NCBI RefSeq assembly: GCF_902459565.1
Contig: NZ_CABPSN010000007.1
Coordinates: forward strand, 1 to 64,000
Source of the DNA: Pandoraea aquatica
Lineage (GTDB): Bacteria; Pseudomonadota; Gammaproteobacteria; Burkholderiales; Burkholderiaceae
Length of the DNA: 64,000 nt
Reading direction: 5' to 3'
The notes under the pieces are model-generated. The model saw only the letters and a list, made by a program, of their open reading frames with translations, did no database searches and was not told where the DNA came from. Positions 1 through 8,962 of this stretch are shown piece by piece. The position numbers were made by a program, and so were the translations under genes. Numbering within the stretch: position 1 is the stretch's first letter; each line of letters begins with the position of its first letter.

Positions 1-543
1 ATGAGATCGGCTAACCACTGCTCTTGGATGTCGCGTACGAGAACAGGGCCGGCTGCCCATTCTCGATAAGATCCGCTCACCCGCCTCGGTGGCCTCAATG
101 GACGGTGCGGGTTCGCTAACCCCTTTTGTATGCCGTCTCGCAACGGATGGAGGGCGGACATAGGCACCCTCTCTCAATCCATCTTCCCCTTATAGCTTCG
201 GCGGGGCTGTGCCTCGACGTGTGCTACCCCGCGTCGGCAAGCTCTCTTTTTCCTCACCTCATTCATTGGCGTTTGCATAGCGGGTTTGCTGTACGAAGCG
301 TCGATGCGTTAGCTCTGGCATCGCGATCCTCTCGTATTCCCGTCTTTGATATCCGCAGTGCTTTGTCTTTTGCGTGACGTTTCTGTTCAGTGCTTTGGAA
401 AACGGGAACCCGGAGTTCTCTGAGGCACGTCACCTTCCAGTCCCGCTAGCCCCTCACGTTTTACTCACCCCGTGCCGACGCCGGTTCATGATCTTCACGA
501 GCGGACGTACACAGAGGTTGTATGTCTGGCTGACTCGCGTCTC

Positions 544-563
544 AGGCGCGCTTCTGCGCGCCT
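544..563 (+). terminator. Hairpin, possible terminator
   Basis: AGGCGCGC pairs perfectly with GCGCGCCT around a TTCT loop, followed by CTTTATG. The T run is short, so termination is only plausible. Which gene it would serve is unknown, because no gene is recognised upstream. Confidence 0.35.
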
Positions 564-679
564 CTTTATGTTGGGGTGTTGGCAGCTTTCGCGTTGCGTG
601 TCGCATCCATGGTCTAAGGTTGACCATCAGGAAGGATCTAACGGGGGAGCGGGGAAGAAGCGGAGAGGCGGAGGAGACA

Positions 680-721
680 CTGTGAGTCGATGCGCGCTAG
701 GTCGCGCTCATCGACTCACAG
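680..721. repeat. Long perfect inverted repeat (13-bp arms)
   Basis: The arm CTGTGAGTCGATG (680-692) is repeated inverted as CATCGACTCACAG (709-721). The 16-base interior can add four more pairs (694-697 with 704-707) after one mismatch. No T-tract follows on either strand, so it is not a standard terminator. It may be an RNA structure, a REP-like element or a protein-binding site. Confidence 0.6.
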
Positions 722-825
722 GTGACGCTACGATCGATACAACGTTGTGTTCAATGGCGTGTGGCGTGGGCGTCGCGTATTACGTTGACTTCGCTACCAC
801 GCCACTAAACCGTCCAGGCAAACCT

Positions 826-2916
826 TTAAGCCGATCGCGTCGTTGAAAGCACCCGGCGGACGATGACGATGCAGATGCCGGCGAAGACCAGCAGGGCAAG
901 CCATTCCGACGTCGGAGCAAAGCTGCTGCCGACGATGGCCAGCGGTGCGTCGGAGCCGGTGAAGCCGACAACCATCGCCATCGCGACACCCACCAGGCTC
1001 TCACCCACGATCAGGCCCGATGCAAGCAACACGCCGCGTCGCTCAGCCGCTTCCGCATACGGTCCGAAGTCCTTTCCTTGCGCTTTGGCTCGCGCCTTCA
1101 GCACGCGCTGCGCAATCCAACCGAGCACCGCACCAATCACCAGCACCGAGCCGATCGTCGGCGGCAGATAGATGCCGATACCCACCGCGATGACCGGCAC
1201 ACGCGCAACACCGCCACGCTTTGCCAACATCGCATCGATGGCAATCAACGTCAGCCCCAGCACCGCGCCGATGCCAAGCATCGACCAGTCGAGCTGGTGC
1301 GTGAAGATGCCCTTGGCAATTGCCGTCATCAGAATCGCCTGCGGTGCCGACAGTGCCTGCGACGGATCCATCCCCGCGCGCGGCAACGCATCGGTGAACC
1401 CGTAAGCGTTGTACAACAGGTTCAGCACTGGCGGAATCACCGCCGCACCGACGACACATCCCACCAACAGCGCCACCTGCTGACGCCACGGCGTCGCGCC
1501 CACCAACCAACCCGTCTTCAGATCTTGCAGGTTGTCATTGGAGATCGTCGCAATGGCGATGACGGCGGCCGTCGTGAAGAGCGCCAACGCAATCGCAAGC
1601 TTGCTGCCGCCAGCGGTATCGAGTAACCCGCTCGCCTGACTGACGCTCAGAATCAGCAGCGACACCAACACCACCGCAACAATCCCGATACCCGAAATCG
1701 GACTGGCCGACGATCCCACCAGCCCTGCCATGTAGCCACACGCGGCAGCCACCAGGAAGCCGAAGACCACCGCGAACACCACGCTGCAAATCACCAGCGT
1801 CGCAATACCGCCGAACGACAGCGGTGCATCCGCAAGGAACACGCCGAACGTCACGACCCACACCGCCACGCACAACAACGTGAGACCGATCACCCAATAC
1901 GGCGACAGATCCTGCTCCGTACGCCCCAGCGTCTGTCCGTTACCTGACTTACCCGACTTACCCCGCGCGCCACGCGCCTTACCCAACGCTGTGAAGGATG
2001 TCTTCACGCCGTCGACCATCGGCTTTGCCAACGTAATCAGCGTCCAAATGGCGGCCACGCCGATCACACCGGCGCCAATGAACCGCACCTTGTGTTGCCA
2101 CAGTCCATTAGCGAACGCGGTCATCGCCAGTCCATCGGGATTCGGTGTGATGGTCGTGAGCACCGGCACGGCAATGCCCCACGTGAGCACGAAGCCAAGC
2201 AGAATGGCCAGCCCCGACACGATGCCGATGAGATAACCCGCACCAATCAAAGCGAGCGAGAAGCCAGTCGTCAGACGGAAGACGGCAGTGCCCGCCGGAA
2301 TCCACGCGGTAATGCTCTCGCCGAGAATCTTCAGGCCAGCCGTCGCAAACGCGAACAACGCGGAGACGATCCCGCCAAAGGCAATCTCCCGCACACCGCT
2401 CGCTTCGTTACCCGTCGATGCTTTCCCGTTGGCAGACGCCGTGCCTTCATCACCTTCACTGCCGACGCGCAGAATTTCCGCCGCCGCCACGCCTTCGGGA
2501 TACGGCAACTCGCTGTCGACGACCATCGCGCGACGCAGCGGAATCGTGAACAGCACGCCAAGAATTCCGCCCGACGCACAGATCGCCAGCGTCAGGCCAA
2601 ACGGAAAGCCTTGCCAGTGTCCGATCATCAGCAAGCCAGGCAACACGAAGATGATCGACGAGAGCGTGCCGGCCGCAGACGCCTGCGTCTGCACCATGTT
2701 GTTCTCGAGGATATTGCCTCCCCGCAGCGCGCGGAGCACGGCCATCGAAATGACGGCCGCAGGAATGGAGGACGAAAACGTGAGACCGACCTTGAGGCCG
2801 AGATAAACGTTGGAGGCGGTGAACACCACAGTGATCAGTGCGCCCAGGATCATGCCGCGTACCGTCAGCTCGGGGAGCGAGACGGCGTCTGGAATTCGGG
2901 TCGGATGAGATGCCAT
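826..2916 (-). CDS. OPT-family oligopeptide transporter
   Basis: This 696-residue inner membrane protein is built almost wholly of hydrophobic helices and matches the oligopeptide transporter (OPT) family. Family members import small peptides, or metal-chelate conjugates, with protons. The N-terminal signature runs from PELTVRGMILGALITVVFTA into SNVYLGLKVGLTFSSSIPAA, followed by GNILENNMVQT and LPYPEGVAAAEIL, all typical of bacterial OPT proteins. A hydrophilic Gly/Ser/Lys-rich loop (KARGARGKSGKSGNGQT) lies near the middle. The frame is open 40 codons further upstream, to 3036. I chose the ATG at 2916 because family members begin about 15-20 residues before PELTVRG, although no strong Shine-Dalgarno sequence precedes it. 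The gene is divergent from the exporter gene at 3235. Substrate unknown. Confidence 0.88.
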   Translation of the reverse strand: MASHPTRIPDAVSLPELTVRGMILGALITVVFTASNVYLGLKVGLTFSSSIPAAVISMAVLRALRGGNILENNMVQTQASAAGTLSSIIFVLPGLLMIGHWQGFPFGLTLAICASGGILGVLFTIPLRRAMVVDSELPYPEGVAAAEILRVGSEGDEGTASANGKASTGNEASGVREIAFGGIVSALFAFATAGLKILGESITAWIPAGTAVFRLTTGFSLALIGAGYLIGIVSGLAILLGFVLTWGIAVPVLTTITPNPDGLAMTAFANGLWQHKVRFIGAGVIGVAAIWTLITLAKPMVDGVKTSFTALGKARGARGKSGKSGNGQTLGRTEQDLSPYWVIGLTLLCVAVWVVTFGVFLADAPLSFGGIATLVICSVVFAVVFGFLVAAACGYMAGLVGSSASPISGIGIVAVVLVSLLILSVSQASGLLDTAGGSKLAIALALFTTAAVIAIATISNDNLQDLKTGWLVGATPWRQQVALLVGCVVGAAVIPPVLNLLYNAYGFTDALPRAGMDPSQALSAPQAILMTAIAKGIFTHQLDWSMLGIGAVLGLTLIAIDAMLAKRGGVARVPVIAVGIGIYLPPTIGSVLVIGAVLGWIAQRVLKARAKAQGKDFGPYAEAAERRGVLLASGLIVGESLVGVAMAMVVGFTGSDAPLAIVGSSFAPTSEWLALLVFAGICIVIVRRVLSTTRSA

Positions 2917-3234
2917 GTACGAATAGGGGGGATTTTTCGCCCAATGGGAATGTGGCGCAGATTGTATGCGTCTGTTTGGTGCGCCGCCAGTCTTGACGGG
3001 CGCACTAGAACGACCGTTCGAATCTGACCCCATCACCCCCTAAATCGCGGACATCCCCATCCAGCGGTCGCTAAACGGAAAAACCTTTCAAATCCATCCA
3101 CTTATCAGATGGAATCCAACTTTTCTTAATCGATTTATTGATGGATGATGCGGGTTTTCCCTAGAACTAAAGTGAGTCCGTAGCACCGTTCGACAAACGG
3201 GAGTTGCGCACCAAAAAGGAAAGGAGTTTTTCCG
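2917..3234. promoter_or_regulatory. Divergent intergenic region, OPT / MFS exporter
   Basis: This spacer between two divergent genes contains an AT-rich core at about 3085-3175 that is the likely site of both promoters. I could not assign hexamers with confidence. A strong AAGGAG motif just before 3235 serves the exporter gene. Confidence 0.4.
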
Positions 3235-4749
3235 ATGTCCAGTCTGCATACCTCAACACATCCGGTACCTCATGCGAGCGGCGCACGCCGTTGGCTTGTA
3301 CTGGCCATCGTGTCGGTGGCGCTGCTGCTCATCGTGATCGACATGACGGTGCTCTATACGGCACTGCCGCGTCTGACCCACGATCTGGCAGCGACGGCCT
3401 CCGCCAAGCTGTGGATCGTCAACGCTTACGCACTCGTGGTCTCGGGCCTGCTGCTCGGCATGGGCACGCTCGGCGACCGTCTGGGCCACAAGCAATTGTT
3501 CCTCGCCGGTCTGGTCGTCTTCGGCGTGGCGTCGCTCGCTGCCGCCTTTGCGCCGAGTGCCAACATCCTGATCGTCGCCCGAGGTTTCCTCGGCGTCGGC
3601 GCGGCCATGATGATGCCCGCCACGCTGTCGCTGATCCGCCTGACGTTTGCCGATCCGCGTGAGCAGGCGCTCGCTATCGGTATCTGGGCGTCGGTGGCTT
3701 CGGGTGGTGCAGCATTCGGCCCGATTGTCGGTGGCGCGCTGCTCGAACACTTCTGGTGGGGCTCGGTCTTCCTGATCAACGTCCCGATCGTGCTGATCGC
3801 GTTGCCTGTGGCCTGGTGGCTGATTCCGAAGGGTGGGGCGACGTCGTCCCAACCGTGGGACTGGTTCGGCTCGCTGCTCTTCATGGTCGGTCTGATCGGC
3901 GTGACGTACGCGATCAAGAGCGCCGGCAAGCTGTCCCCCGACTGGGCGACGGTCGGTGTTGCGGTGGTTGTGGGTGTTGCGTTCCTGTGGGCGTTCGTCA
4001 AGCGCCAGCAGCGCAGTGCGCACCCGTTGCTCGACTTCACGTTGTTCCGTAATCCGGTGTTCGCCGGCGCGGTGGCGGCGGCACTGATGGCCGCAGCGGC
4101 GCTGATCGGCATGCAACTGGTGTTCAGCCAGCGTCTGCAACTGACGATGGGCTACTCCCCGCTGGAAGCCGGATGGGCGGGCATGCCGCTATCGATTGCC
4201 GCCTTTGTCGCGGGACCGATTGCCGGACGCATGCTCCCCCGCATGGGCAGTGCACGGATGTTGTTCATCTCGTTGCTGATGTCGGCCGTGGGCATGGCGG
4301 GCTACCTGATCCTGCGCGACTCGGGCCTCGTGTTGTCCGCACTGGCATTGGCGTCACTCGGTGTTGGCGTCGGTGCGACGATGACGGCGGCGTCGAGCAC
4401 CATCATGCAGAGCGCACCGCCCGAGCGCGCCGGGATGGCGGCGTCGGTCGAAGAAGTCTCGTACGAACTCGGCGGCGCGTTGGGCGTGACCTTCATGGGC
4501 AGCCTGCTGACGTTCGTCTACGGCCGTTCGATGGATGTGCCGCAAGTCGCGACGCTCCCGGACACCGTGCGCGACAGCCTTGACGAAGCGCAGATCGTCG
4601 CCGAGCACTTACCGCCGGTGGCCGCCGATGCGCTCACGCTGCTCTCCAACACGGCGTTCAATCATGGCTTCGACGCCGTGATCGGCGCGGGCGCGTTCCT
4701 GCTCTTCGCTACGGCGATCTGGGGACGTTGGCACGCACGTAAGCACTAA
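3235..4749 (+). CDS. MFS drug exporter, DHA2 (EmrB/QacA/SmvA) family
   Basis: This 504-residue membrane protein has the length and about 14 hydrophobic helices of DHA2-type drug:H+ antiporters. Motif D1-like LIVIDMTVLYTALPRL sits in the first helix, motif A-like GTLGDRLGHKQLF follows helix 2, and an antiporter motif C-like GIWASVASGGAAFGPIVGG is in helix 5. The layout most resembles SmvA, the Salmonella methyl viologen/disinfectant efflux pump, which has a similar length (inference from motifs). The start is supported by AAGGAG about 8 bases upstream. The gene stands alone, with a strong terminator right after it. No TetR or MarR regulator is adjacent. Export of cationic biocides is likely but not proven. 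Confidence 0.85.
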   Translation: MSSLHTSTHPVPHASGARRWLVLAIVSVALLLIVIDMTVLYTALPRLTHDLAATASAKLWIVNAYALVVSGLLLGMGTLGDRLGHKQLFLAGLVVFGVASLAAAFAPSANILIVARGFLGVGAAMMMPATLSLIRLTFADPREQALAIGIWASVASGGAAFGPIVGGALLEHFWWGSVFLINVPIVLIALPVAWWLIPKGGATSSQPWDWFGSLLFMVGLIGVTYAIKSAGKLSPDWATVGVAVVVGVAFLWAFVKRQQRSAHPLLDFTLFRNPVFAGAVAAALMAAAALIGMQLVFSQRLQLTMGYSPLEAGWAGMPLSIAAFVAGPIAGRMLPRMGSARMLFISLLMSAVGMAGYLILRDSGLVLSALALASLGVGVGATMTAASSTIMQSAPPERAGMAASVEEVSYELGGALGVTFMGSLLTFVYGRSMDVPQVATLPDTVRDSLDEAQIVAEHLPPVAADALTLLSNTAFNHGFDAVIGAGAFLLFATAIWGRWHARKH

Positions 4750-4776
4750 CGTACCTCGTGACTCATCGTCACTGAA

Positions 4777-4814
4777 GCGCGCGCTCACCGACTCGTGAGC
4801 GCGCGTTTTTCTTT
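4777..4814 (+). terminator. Rho-independent terminator of the MFS exporter
   Basis: GCGCGCTCAC (4779-4788) pairs perfectly with GTGAGCGCGC (4795-4804) over a six-base loop. TTTTTCTTT follows at once. It lies about 28 bases after the exporter stop codon and may also limit read-through into the convergent pbpG gene. Confidence 0.85.
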
Positions 4815-4840
4815 GTCTCGCGACGCCAGCCCAACGCAAC

Positions 4841-6088
4841 TCAACGCAACGAGCACGACAACCAATGCGCGATGCGAACGCCATCGAGGCGTGACCCTTC
4901 AGGGGTATCGCTGCCGAGCATGGTCACGATCACGGGACGCGTCTTGTGCACCATCACCCGCATCACCATGTTGTGCCCCGACTCGTTGATGAAGCCCGTC
5001 TTCTGCACGCTGGCGTGCACCTTACCGTAACGCACCAGCCGGTTCGTATTGACGTATTGCAGCTGTCCTTTGCCAGTGGGGACCAACTGCTGATGATCGA
5101 TCGAGTAGCGGCGAATCAGCGGATAGCCGTTCGACGCCCGCACCAACCGCGCCAGTTCACGCGCCGTCGACACGTTACGCGGCGAGAGTCCCGTGGAGTT
5201 CTCGAAGCGCGTGTTGGGCATATTGAGCAATCGCGCTTTGGCGTTCATTGCCGAGATAAACGCAGGCCGCCCGCCCGGATAGTCACGGCTCAGCGCGGCA
5301 GCCGCGCGATTCTCGGAGGCCATCAGCGAGATGTGCAGCATGTTGGCGCGCGAGAGCGTCGAGCCCACGGCCAGACGCGAATGCGTGAACTTCAGCGTAT
5401 CGAGATCCGCATTCGTGACGGTGAGCGGCGCGCGCATGGCCGGGCCGCTGTCGAGCCAGACGACGGCCGTCATCAGCTTCGAGAGCGACGCGATGGGGCG
5501 CACCTGATCGGCATTCAGGGTGAAGAGCGGCGTGTGCGTCTTCTCGTCGACGATGTACACCGCCTTCGAGAACAGTCGCTTTCGCGATGCCGGCGTGAAG
5601 CCGCAACGGGCGAGCAGTCGGGGTTGAGCGTCAGTGCTCACTTGGGCTGAAGGCGCCGCCGTGCCCCCAGACTTCGCCGCGGCCGCCGCTGTAGCCCCCG
5701 CTGCTGCTCCTGCTGCTGCTCCTGCTGCTACGGCAGCCTTCGGCACGGCCTTGCGTCGCGCCACCGTCGGTGAGCGCTTTGCAGTGGACTTCGTCACCTT
5801 GGCGCGACGTGGCGGTGCCGCCTTCTTCGAGGTGCGGCTCGTGCGTCCCTTGGTCGCGTGAGTCGCCGTACGTTTGCGCGACGCGCTCGCTGCGGTCGCC
5901 TTGCGCTGCGGTGCTGTCTTTGCCTTCTTCGCCACCGGTTTCTTCTTCTTGACGGCGTCATGTCGACGCTTGCCTGTACTCGTCTGATGCGCGTTGGCAG
6001 CGAGGGCGTCGCTGACCGGCAGTCCTGCGATGAGCAGAATGACACCGAACAGCACGAGGCGCGCAATGGCAATCGCACGTGGCGGCAT
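4841..6088 (-). CDS. pbpG: D-alanyl-D-alanine endopeptidase, PBP7 type (peptidase S11)
   Basis: This is a 415-residue serine peptidase that trims peptidoglycan cross-links in the periplasm. All three penicillin-binding motifs are present: SLSK at 201-204 (nucleophile Ser201, Lys204), SEN at 258-260 and KTG at 363-365. The enzyme core (about 155-415) matches PBP7/PbpG. Residues 1-31 form a signal peptide with a long hydrophobic core ending near DALAANA. Residues 38-140 are unusual: a Lys/Arg/Ala-rich, histone H1-like low-complexity stretch, then an Ala/Gly run. It is encoded partly by CTG/CTC trinucleotide repeats at 5699-5730. I start at the ATG at 6088 because it gives a clean signal peptide. 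An upstream ATG at 6142 is possible, and no start has a strong ribosome site. Divergent from metQ. Confidence 0.88.
   Translation of the reverse strand: MPPRAIAIARLVLFGVILLIAGLPVSDALAANAHQTSTGKRRHDAVKKKKPVAKKAKTAPQRKATAASASRKRTATHATKGRTSRTSKKAAPPRRAKVTKSTAKRSPTVARRKAVPKAAVAAGAAAGAAAGATAAAAAKSGGTAAPSAQVSTDAQPRLLARCGFTPASRKRLFSKAVYIVDEKTHTPLFTLNADQVRPIASLSKLMTAVVWLDSGPAMRAPLTVTNADLDTLKFTHSRLAVGSTLSRANMLHISLMASENRAAAALSRDYPGGRPAFISAMNAKARLLNMPNTRFENSTGLSPRNVSTARELARLVRASNGYPLIRRYSIDHQQLVPTGKGQLQYVNTNRLVRYGKVHASVQKTGFINESGHNMVMRVMVHKTRPVIVTMLGSDTPEGSRLDGVRIAHWLSCSLR
5699..5730. repeat. CTG/CTC trinucleotide repeat inside pbpG
   Basis: An imperfect tandem of CTGCTGCTC-type units encodes the Ala/Gly run (residues about 120-137) in the PbpG linker. 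Such repeats can slip by whole codons, so linker length may differ between strains. Confidence 0.7.
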
Positions 6089-6468
6089 ACGGTAAAGACG
6101 AGGTAGGGACGGGCTGAGCAGCGGGTACCACAGGGCAGACATCTTCGCGCGGTTCCGTAGAGAGGAGTGACGGGGAGGCGATGTGCGTCGAACAAAAATG
6201 CTCCGCGCGCGACGGCAACCGTCACACGAGAGATAGACGCAATGCACGGGGAAACCTGTTGGACGTCGGTCAGAAGAGGAGTTCCTGAGTTTCTCGCCGG
6301 CGTATTACAAAAAGTTACAAGTGCAGAACCTTCGGCATACGAATGCTCTGCGCGCCCCCGCGACTTAGCTTTGCGCAATTGGTTATTGGACGCTGGCGTC
6401 TCCGGCTTCCTAGACTGAGCGTTCGCCTGAATCGGCATCACCCATACCTAAATCAAGGGGAATACGTC
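6089..6468. promoter_or_regulatory. Divergent intergenic region, pbpG / metQ
   Basis: I saw no gene in this spacer of nearly 400 bases. It has a direct repeat TTACAA at 6305 and 6315, ten bases apart, one helical turn, which could be a regulator site. A weak promoter-like pair faces metQ: TTGGAC at 6386 and TAGACT at 6411, with 19-base spacing. I looked for SAM-riboswitch features and found none I could support. Confidence 0.35.
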
Positions 6469-7299
6469 ATGCAACGCCGCCAATTGTTTCGTCTGCTCGG
6501 CCGTCTCTCGCTCGCACTGGCCATCGGCTCGCTCGGTACGTTGGGCTCGGCGAGCGCGTTTGCGGCCGACAAGCCGCTCAAGGTCGGCGTGCGCGGCGGT
6601 GTCGATGAAGAGATTTGGGAAGTGGTCACGAAGGTCGCGAAATCGCGTGGCCTGAACGTCGAATCCGTGGTGGTGAGCGGCACCGCCAGCCCGAACGAAG
6701 CGCTGAACAACGGCGATCTCGACGCCAACTCGTTCCAGCACATTCCGTTCCTGCGCGACCAGATCAAGCAGCGCGGCTACAAGCTCGTGTCGGTCGGCGA
6801 CACGCTGATCTCGCCCATCGCGTTCTATTCGAAGAAGTACAAATCGCTCGAATCGCTGCCCGAAGGCGCGAAGATCGGCTTGCCGAACGACCCGAGCAAC
6901 CAGACACGTGCGCTCGTGATCCTGCGCGATCATGGTCTGATCAAGCTGCGCGACGGCTTCGATCCGTACACCGGCACGGCCACGTTGTCGGACGTCACTG
7001 CCAATCCGCGCAAGCTTCAGTTCATCGAAAGTGCATCCGTCGTGCTGGCGCGCTCGCTGCCGGACGTCGATGCGTCGGCCATCGTCAACAGCTTCGCGTA
7101 TCAGGCCGGACTGATCGCCACGCGCGACGGTATCGCGGTCGAGAAGCGCGAGAACAATCCTTACGTGAACATCATTGCCGTGCGTGAGAAAGACAAGAAC
7201 GCCGCGTGGGTAGCGCCCCTCGTGAAGGCCTATCAGTCTGACGAAGTGCGCAAGTTCATCGAGACGAAGTATCAGGGCTCGGTCGTTCCGGCGTTCTGA
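6469..7299 (+). CDS. metQ: Methionine ABC transporter, substrate-binding protein
   Basis: This 276-residue periplasmic protein belongs to the NlpA/MetQ family and captures methionine (D or L) for the MetNI importer. The family sequence [19 protein letters not shown] follows the signal peptide, with later [21 protein letters not shown] and [17 protein letters not shown], which are characteristic. The signal peptide ends at about SASAFA-ADK. There is no lipobox cysteine, so unlike E. coli MetQ it should be a soluble periplasmic protein. The ATG at 6469 follows AAGGGGAA at good spacing; the frame is open further upstream but without signals. It is the first gene of a metQ-metN-metI operon, an order that differs from the usual metNIQ. 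Confidence 0.9.
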   Translation: MQRRQLFRLLGRLSLALAIGSLGTLGSASAFAADKPLKVGVRGGVDEEIWEVVTKVAKSRGLNVESVVVSGTASPNEALNNGDLDANSFQHIPFLRDQIKQRGYKLVSVGDTLISPIAFYSKKYKSLESLPEGAKIGLPNDPSNQTRALVILRDHGLIKLRDGFDPYTGTATLSDVTANPRKLQFIESASVVLARSLPDVDASAIVNSFAYQAGLIATRDGIAVEKRENNPYVNIIAVREKDKNAAWVAPLVKAYQSDEVRKFIETKYQGSVVPAF

Positions 7300-7337
7300 T
7301 CGCTCACTCATCATTCTCATCAGCGAGGACTCCGTCG

Positions 7338-8204
7338 ATGACAACCCGGCACACTTCCACGGCACCCACGACCACTGTTACTCGCCTGCCCACGGCGGCA
7401 GCGCGCGAAGTCGCACACATCACCTTCGACGGACTCGGCAAGATTTACCCCGGCGCGTCGAGCGCAGCGTTGCAGGACATCGCCTTCGCCGTGCATCGCG
7501 GTGAGAGCTTCGGCATCATCGGACGCAGTGGCGCGGGCAAGTCCACGCTGCTGCGCACGATCAACGCGCTGGAGTTGCCGAGCACGGGGCAGGTGAAGGT
7601 GGATGGCGTCGATGTGGCGTCGCTCGACGAAGCGGCGCTGGTCGGCTTACGCCGACGCGTTGGCATGATCTTCCAGCACTTCAACCTGCTGTCGGCGAAG
7701 ACGGTCTTCGAAAACGTGGCGTTGCCGCTGCGCGTGGCCGGTGTGCCGAAAGCGCAAATCGCGCCGCGCGTGAACGAGTTGCTGGCGCTGGTGGGATTGT
7801 CGGGCAAAGCCGACGCGTATCCCGCCATGCTCTCCGGCGGACAAAAGCAGCGCGTAGGCATTGCCCGTGCACTCGTGCATCGCCCGGAGATCCTGCTGTG
7901 CGACGAAGCGACCTCCGCGCTCGATCCCGAAACGACCGAAGCGATTCTCTCGCTGTTGCGCGACGTACAGCGCGAGTTCGGTCTGACAGTGGTCCTCATC
8001 ACGCACGACATGGGCGTGATACATCAGGCGTGTGACCGCGTGCTGGTGCTTGATCAGGGGCGCATTGTCGAACTCGGGCCGGTCGACGAAGTCTTCGCGA
8101 ATCCGCTGGCCGAGGCGACGCGCGCCTTGCTGCGTCCACTGCAACACGCATGGCAGGGGCGCCTTCCCCAAAGTGCACAACGTCACCACGCTCACGCGGT
8201 ATAG
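7338..8204 (+). CDS. metN: Methionine ABC transporter, ATP-binding protein
   Basis: This 288-residue ATPase powers the methionine importer. Walker [10 protein letters not shown] is at 62-70, followed by the signature LSGGQKQR, Walker [14 protein letters not shown] and the switch THD. The first 27 residues are a Thr/Ala-rich extension before the domain begins at [13 protein letters not shown]. Typical MetN proteins are about 340 residues and end in a C-terminal NIL domain that binds methionine and shuts down transport. Here the chain ends shortly after the ATPase at [19 protein letters not shown], so that regulatory domain is missing. GAGG lies before the start. The gene is 38 bases after metQ and 15 bases before metI. 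Confidence 0.9.
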   Translation: MTTRHTSTAPTTTVTRLPTAAAREVAHITFDGLGKIYPGASSAALQDIAFAVHRGESFGIIGRSGAGKSTLLRTINALELPSTGQVKVDGVDVASLDEAALVGLRRRVGMIFQHFNLLSAKTVFENVALPLRVAGVPKAQIAPRVNELLALVGLSGKADAYPAMLSGGQKQRVGIARALVHRPEILLCDEATSALDPETTEAILSLLRDVQREFGLTVVLITHDMGVIHQACDRVLVLDQGRIVELGPVDEVFANPLAEATRALLRPLQHAWQGRLPQSAQRHHAHAV

Positions 8205-8219
8205 ACATCCGTCATCACT

Positions 8220-8864
8220 ATGCTCGACAAATACCTACGCGCCCTCGGCGAAACCTTGTTGATGGTCACGAGCGCGTGCGCCATCGTCTTCGCGGTCGGC
8301 ATGCTTATCGCCATTGTGCTGGTGATCACCGCACCGGGCGGGCTGGTCCCGCGTCCGCGCTTCAACCGCGCATTGTCGGTCGTCGTGAATCTGTTCCGCG
8401 CGGTGCCGTTCATCATCCTGCTGGTGGCGTTGTTGCCAGTCACGCGCTGGATCGTCGGCACGACGATGGGCACATGGGCCGCCGTGGTGCCGCTCGCTGT
8501 CCATCTGATTCCGTTTTTCGCGCGGGTGACGCAGGTCGGCTTGCGCGAGATCGACCCGGGACTGATCGAAGCGGCGCGCGCGATGGGCTGCCGTCGCTGG
8601 CATATCGTGCGTCACGTGCTGTTGCCTGAAGCGTTGCCCGCGATTCTCGGCGGTGCGACGGTGACGGTGATTGCGATGGTCGGGGCGTCGGCGATGGCGG
8701 GGGCGGTTGGGGCGGGCGGTCTCGGCGATCTCGCCGTGCGGTATGGCTATGAGCGTTACGAGACGAGCGTGATGTTCAACGTAATCGTGATTCTCGTGGC
8801 GCTCGTGACGCTGGTGCAGTTCGCGGGGGAGCGTCTCGCGCGGCGCGTCGATCATCGTCGCTGA
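8220..8864 (+). CDS. metI: Methionine ABC transporter, permease
   Basis: This 214-residue inner membrane permease has about five helices. The cytoplasmic EAA loop REIDPGLIEAARAMGCRRWH, which contacts MetN, is typical of MetI. FRAVPFIILLVALLPVTRWI and GASAMAGAVGAGGLGDLAVR are also family hallmarks. It completes the metQNI operon and is followed by a strong terminator. Confidence 0.92.
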   Translation: MLDKYLRALGETLLMVTSACAIVFAVGMLIAIVLVITAPGGLVPRPRFNRALSVVVNLFRAVPFIILLVALLPVTRWIVGTTMGTWAAVVPLAVHLIPFFARVTQVGLREIDPGLIEAARAMGCRRWHIVRHVLLPEALPAILGGATVTVIAMVGASAMAGAVGAGGLGDLAVRYGYERYETSVMFNVIVILVALVTLVQFAGERLARRVDHRR

Positions 8865-8890
8865 GCGCTGACGTCCGCTGCATCCAACAA

Positions 8891-8920
8891 AAAAGAGGCC
8901 GCAGATGCGGCCTCTTTTCC
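8891..8920. terminator. Bidirectional terminator between metI and ggt
   Basis: AAAGAGGCCGC (8892-8902) pairs with GCGGCCTCTTT (8907-8917) around an AGAT loop. A-runs and T-runs on the two sides allow it to work for metI on the plus strand and the convergent ggt on the minus strand. Confidence 0.85.
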
Positions 8921-8962
8921 TTGGCTAAGCGGATCCGGTGCGAGACCGGATCACGTCAACCA

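Larger units (their letters stand above)
1..825. other. Gene-poor left edge with inverted repeats
   Basis: I recognise no gene here. Short open frames exist on the plus strand (about 126-377 and 374-685), but their products look like no family I know and lack convincing ribosome binding sites. By eye the stretch has lower GC than the rest of the window. It carries two strong hairpins, listed separately at 544-563 and 680-721, and a weak one at 109-122 followed by CTTTT. It could be the downstream flank of a gene outside the window or a decayed mobile region. Confidence 0.5.

Noticed and set aside
109-127. GGGTTCGCTAACCCC as a tRNA T-arm or terminator
   Set aside because: There is no matching acceptor, D or anticodon arm upstream, and the stem is only five pairs with a short T run.
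126-685. Two open frames on the plus strand at the left edge as genes
   Set aside because: No ribosome sites, no recognisable family and poor codon usage compared with neighbours.
6089-6468. SAM riboswitch before the methionine importer genes
   Set aside because: I could not find a conserved SAM-I, SAM-II or other aptamer core; only short repeats are present.
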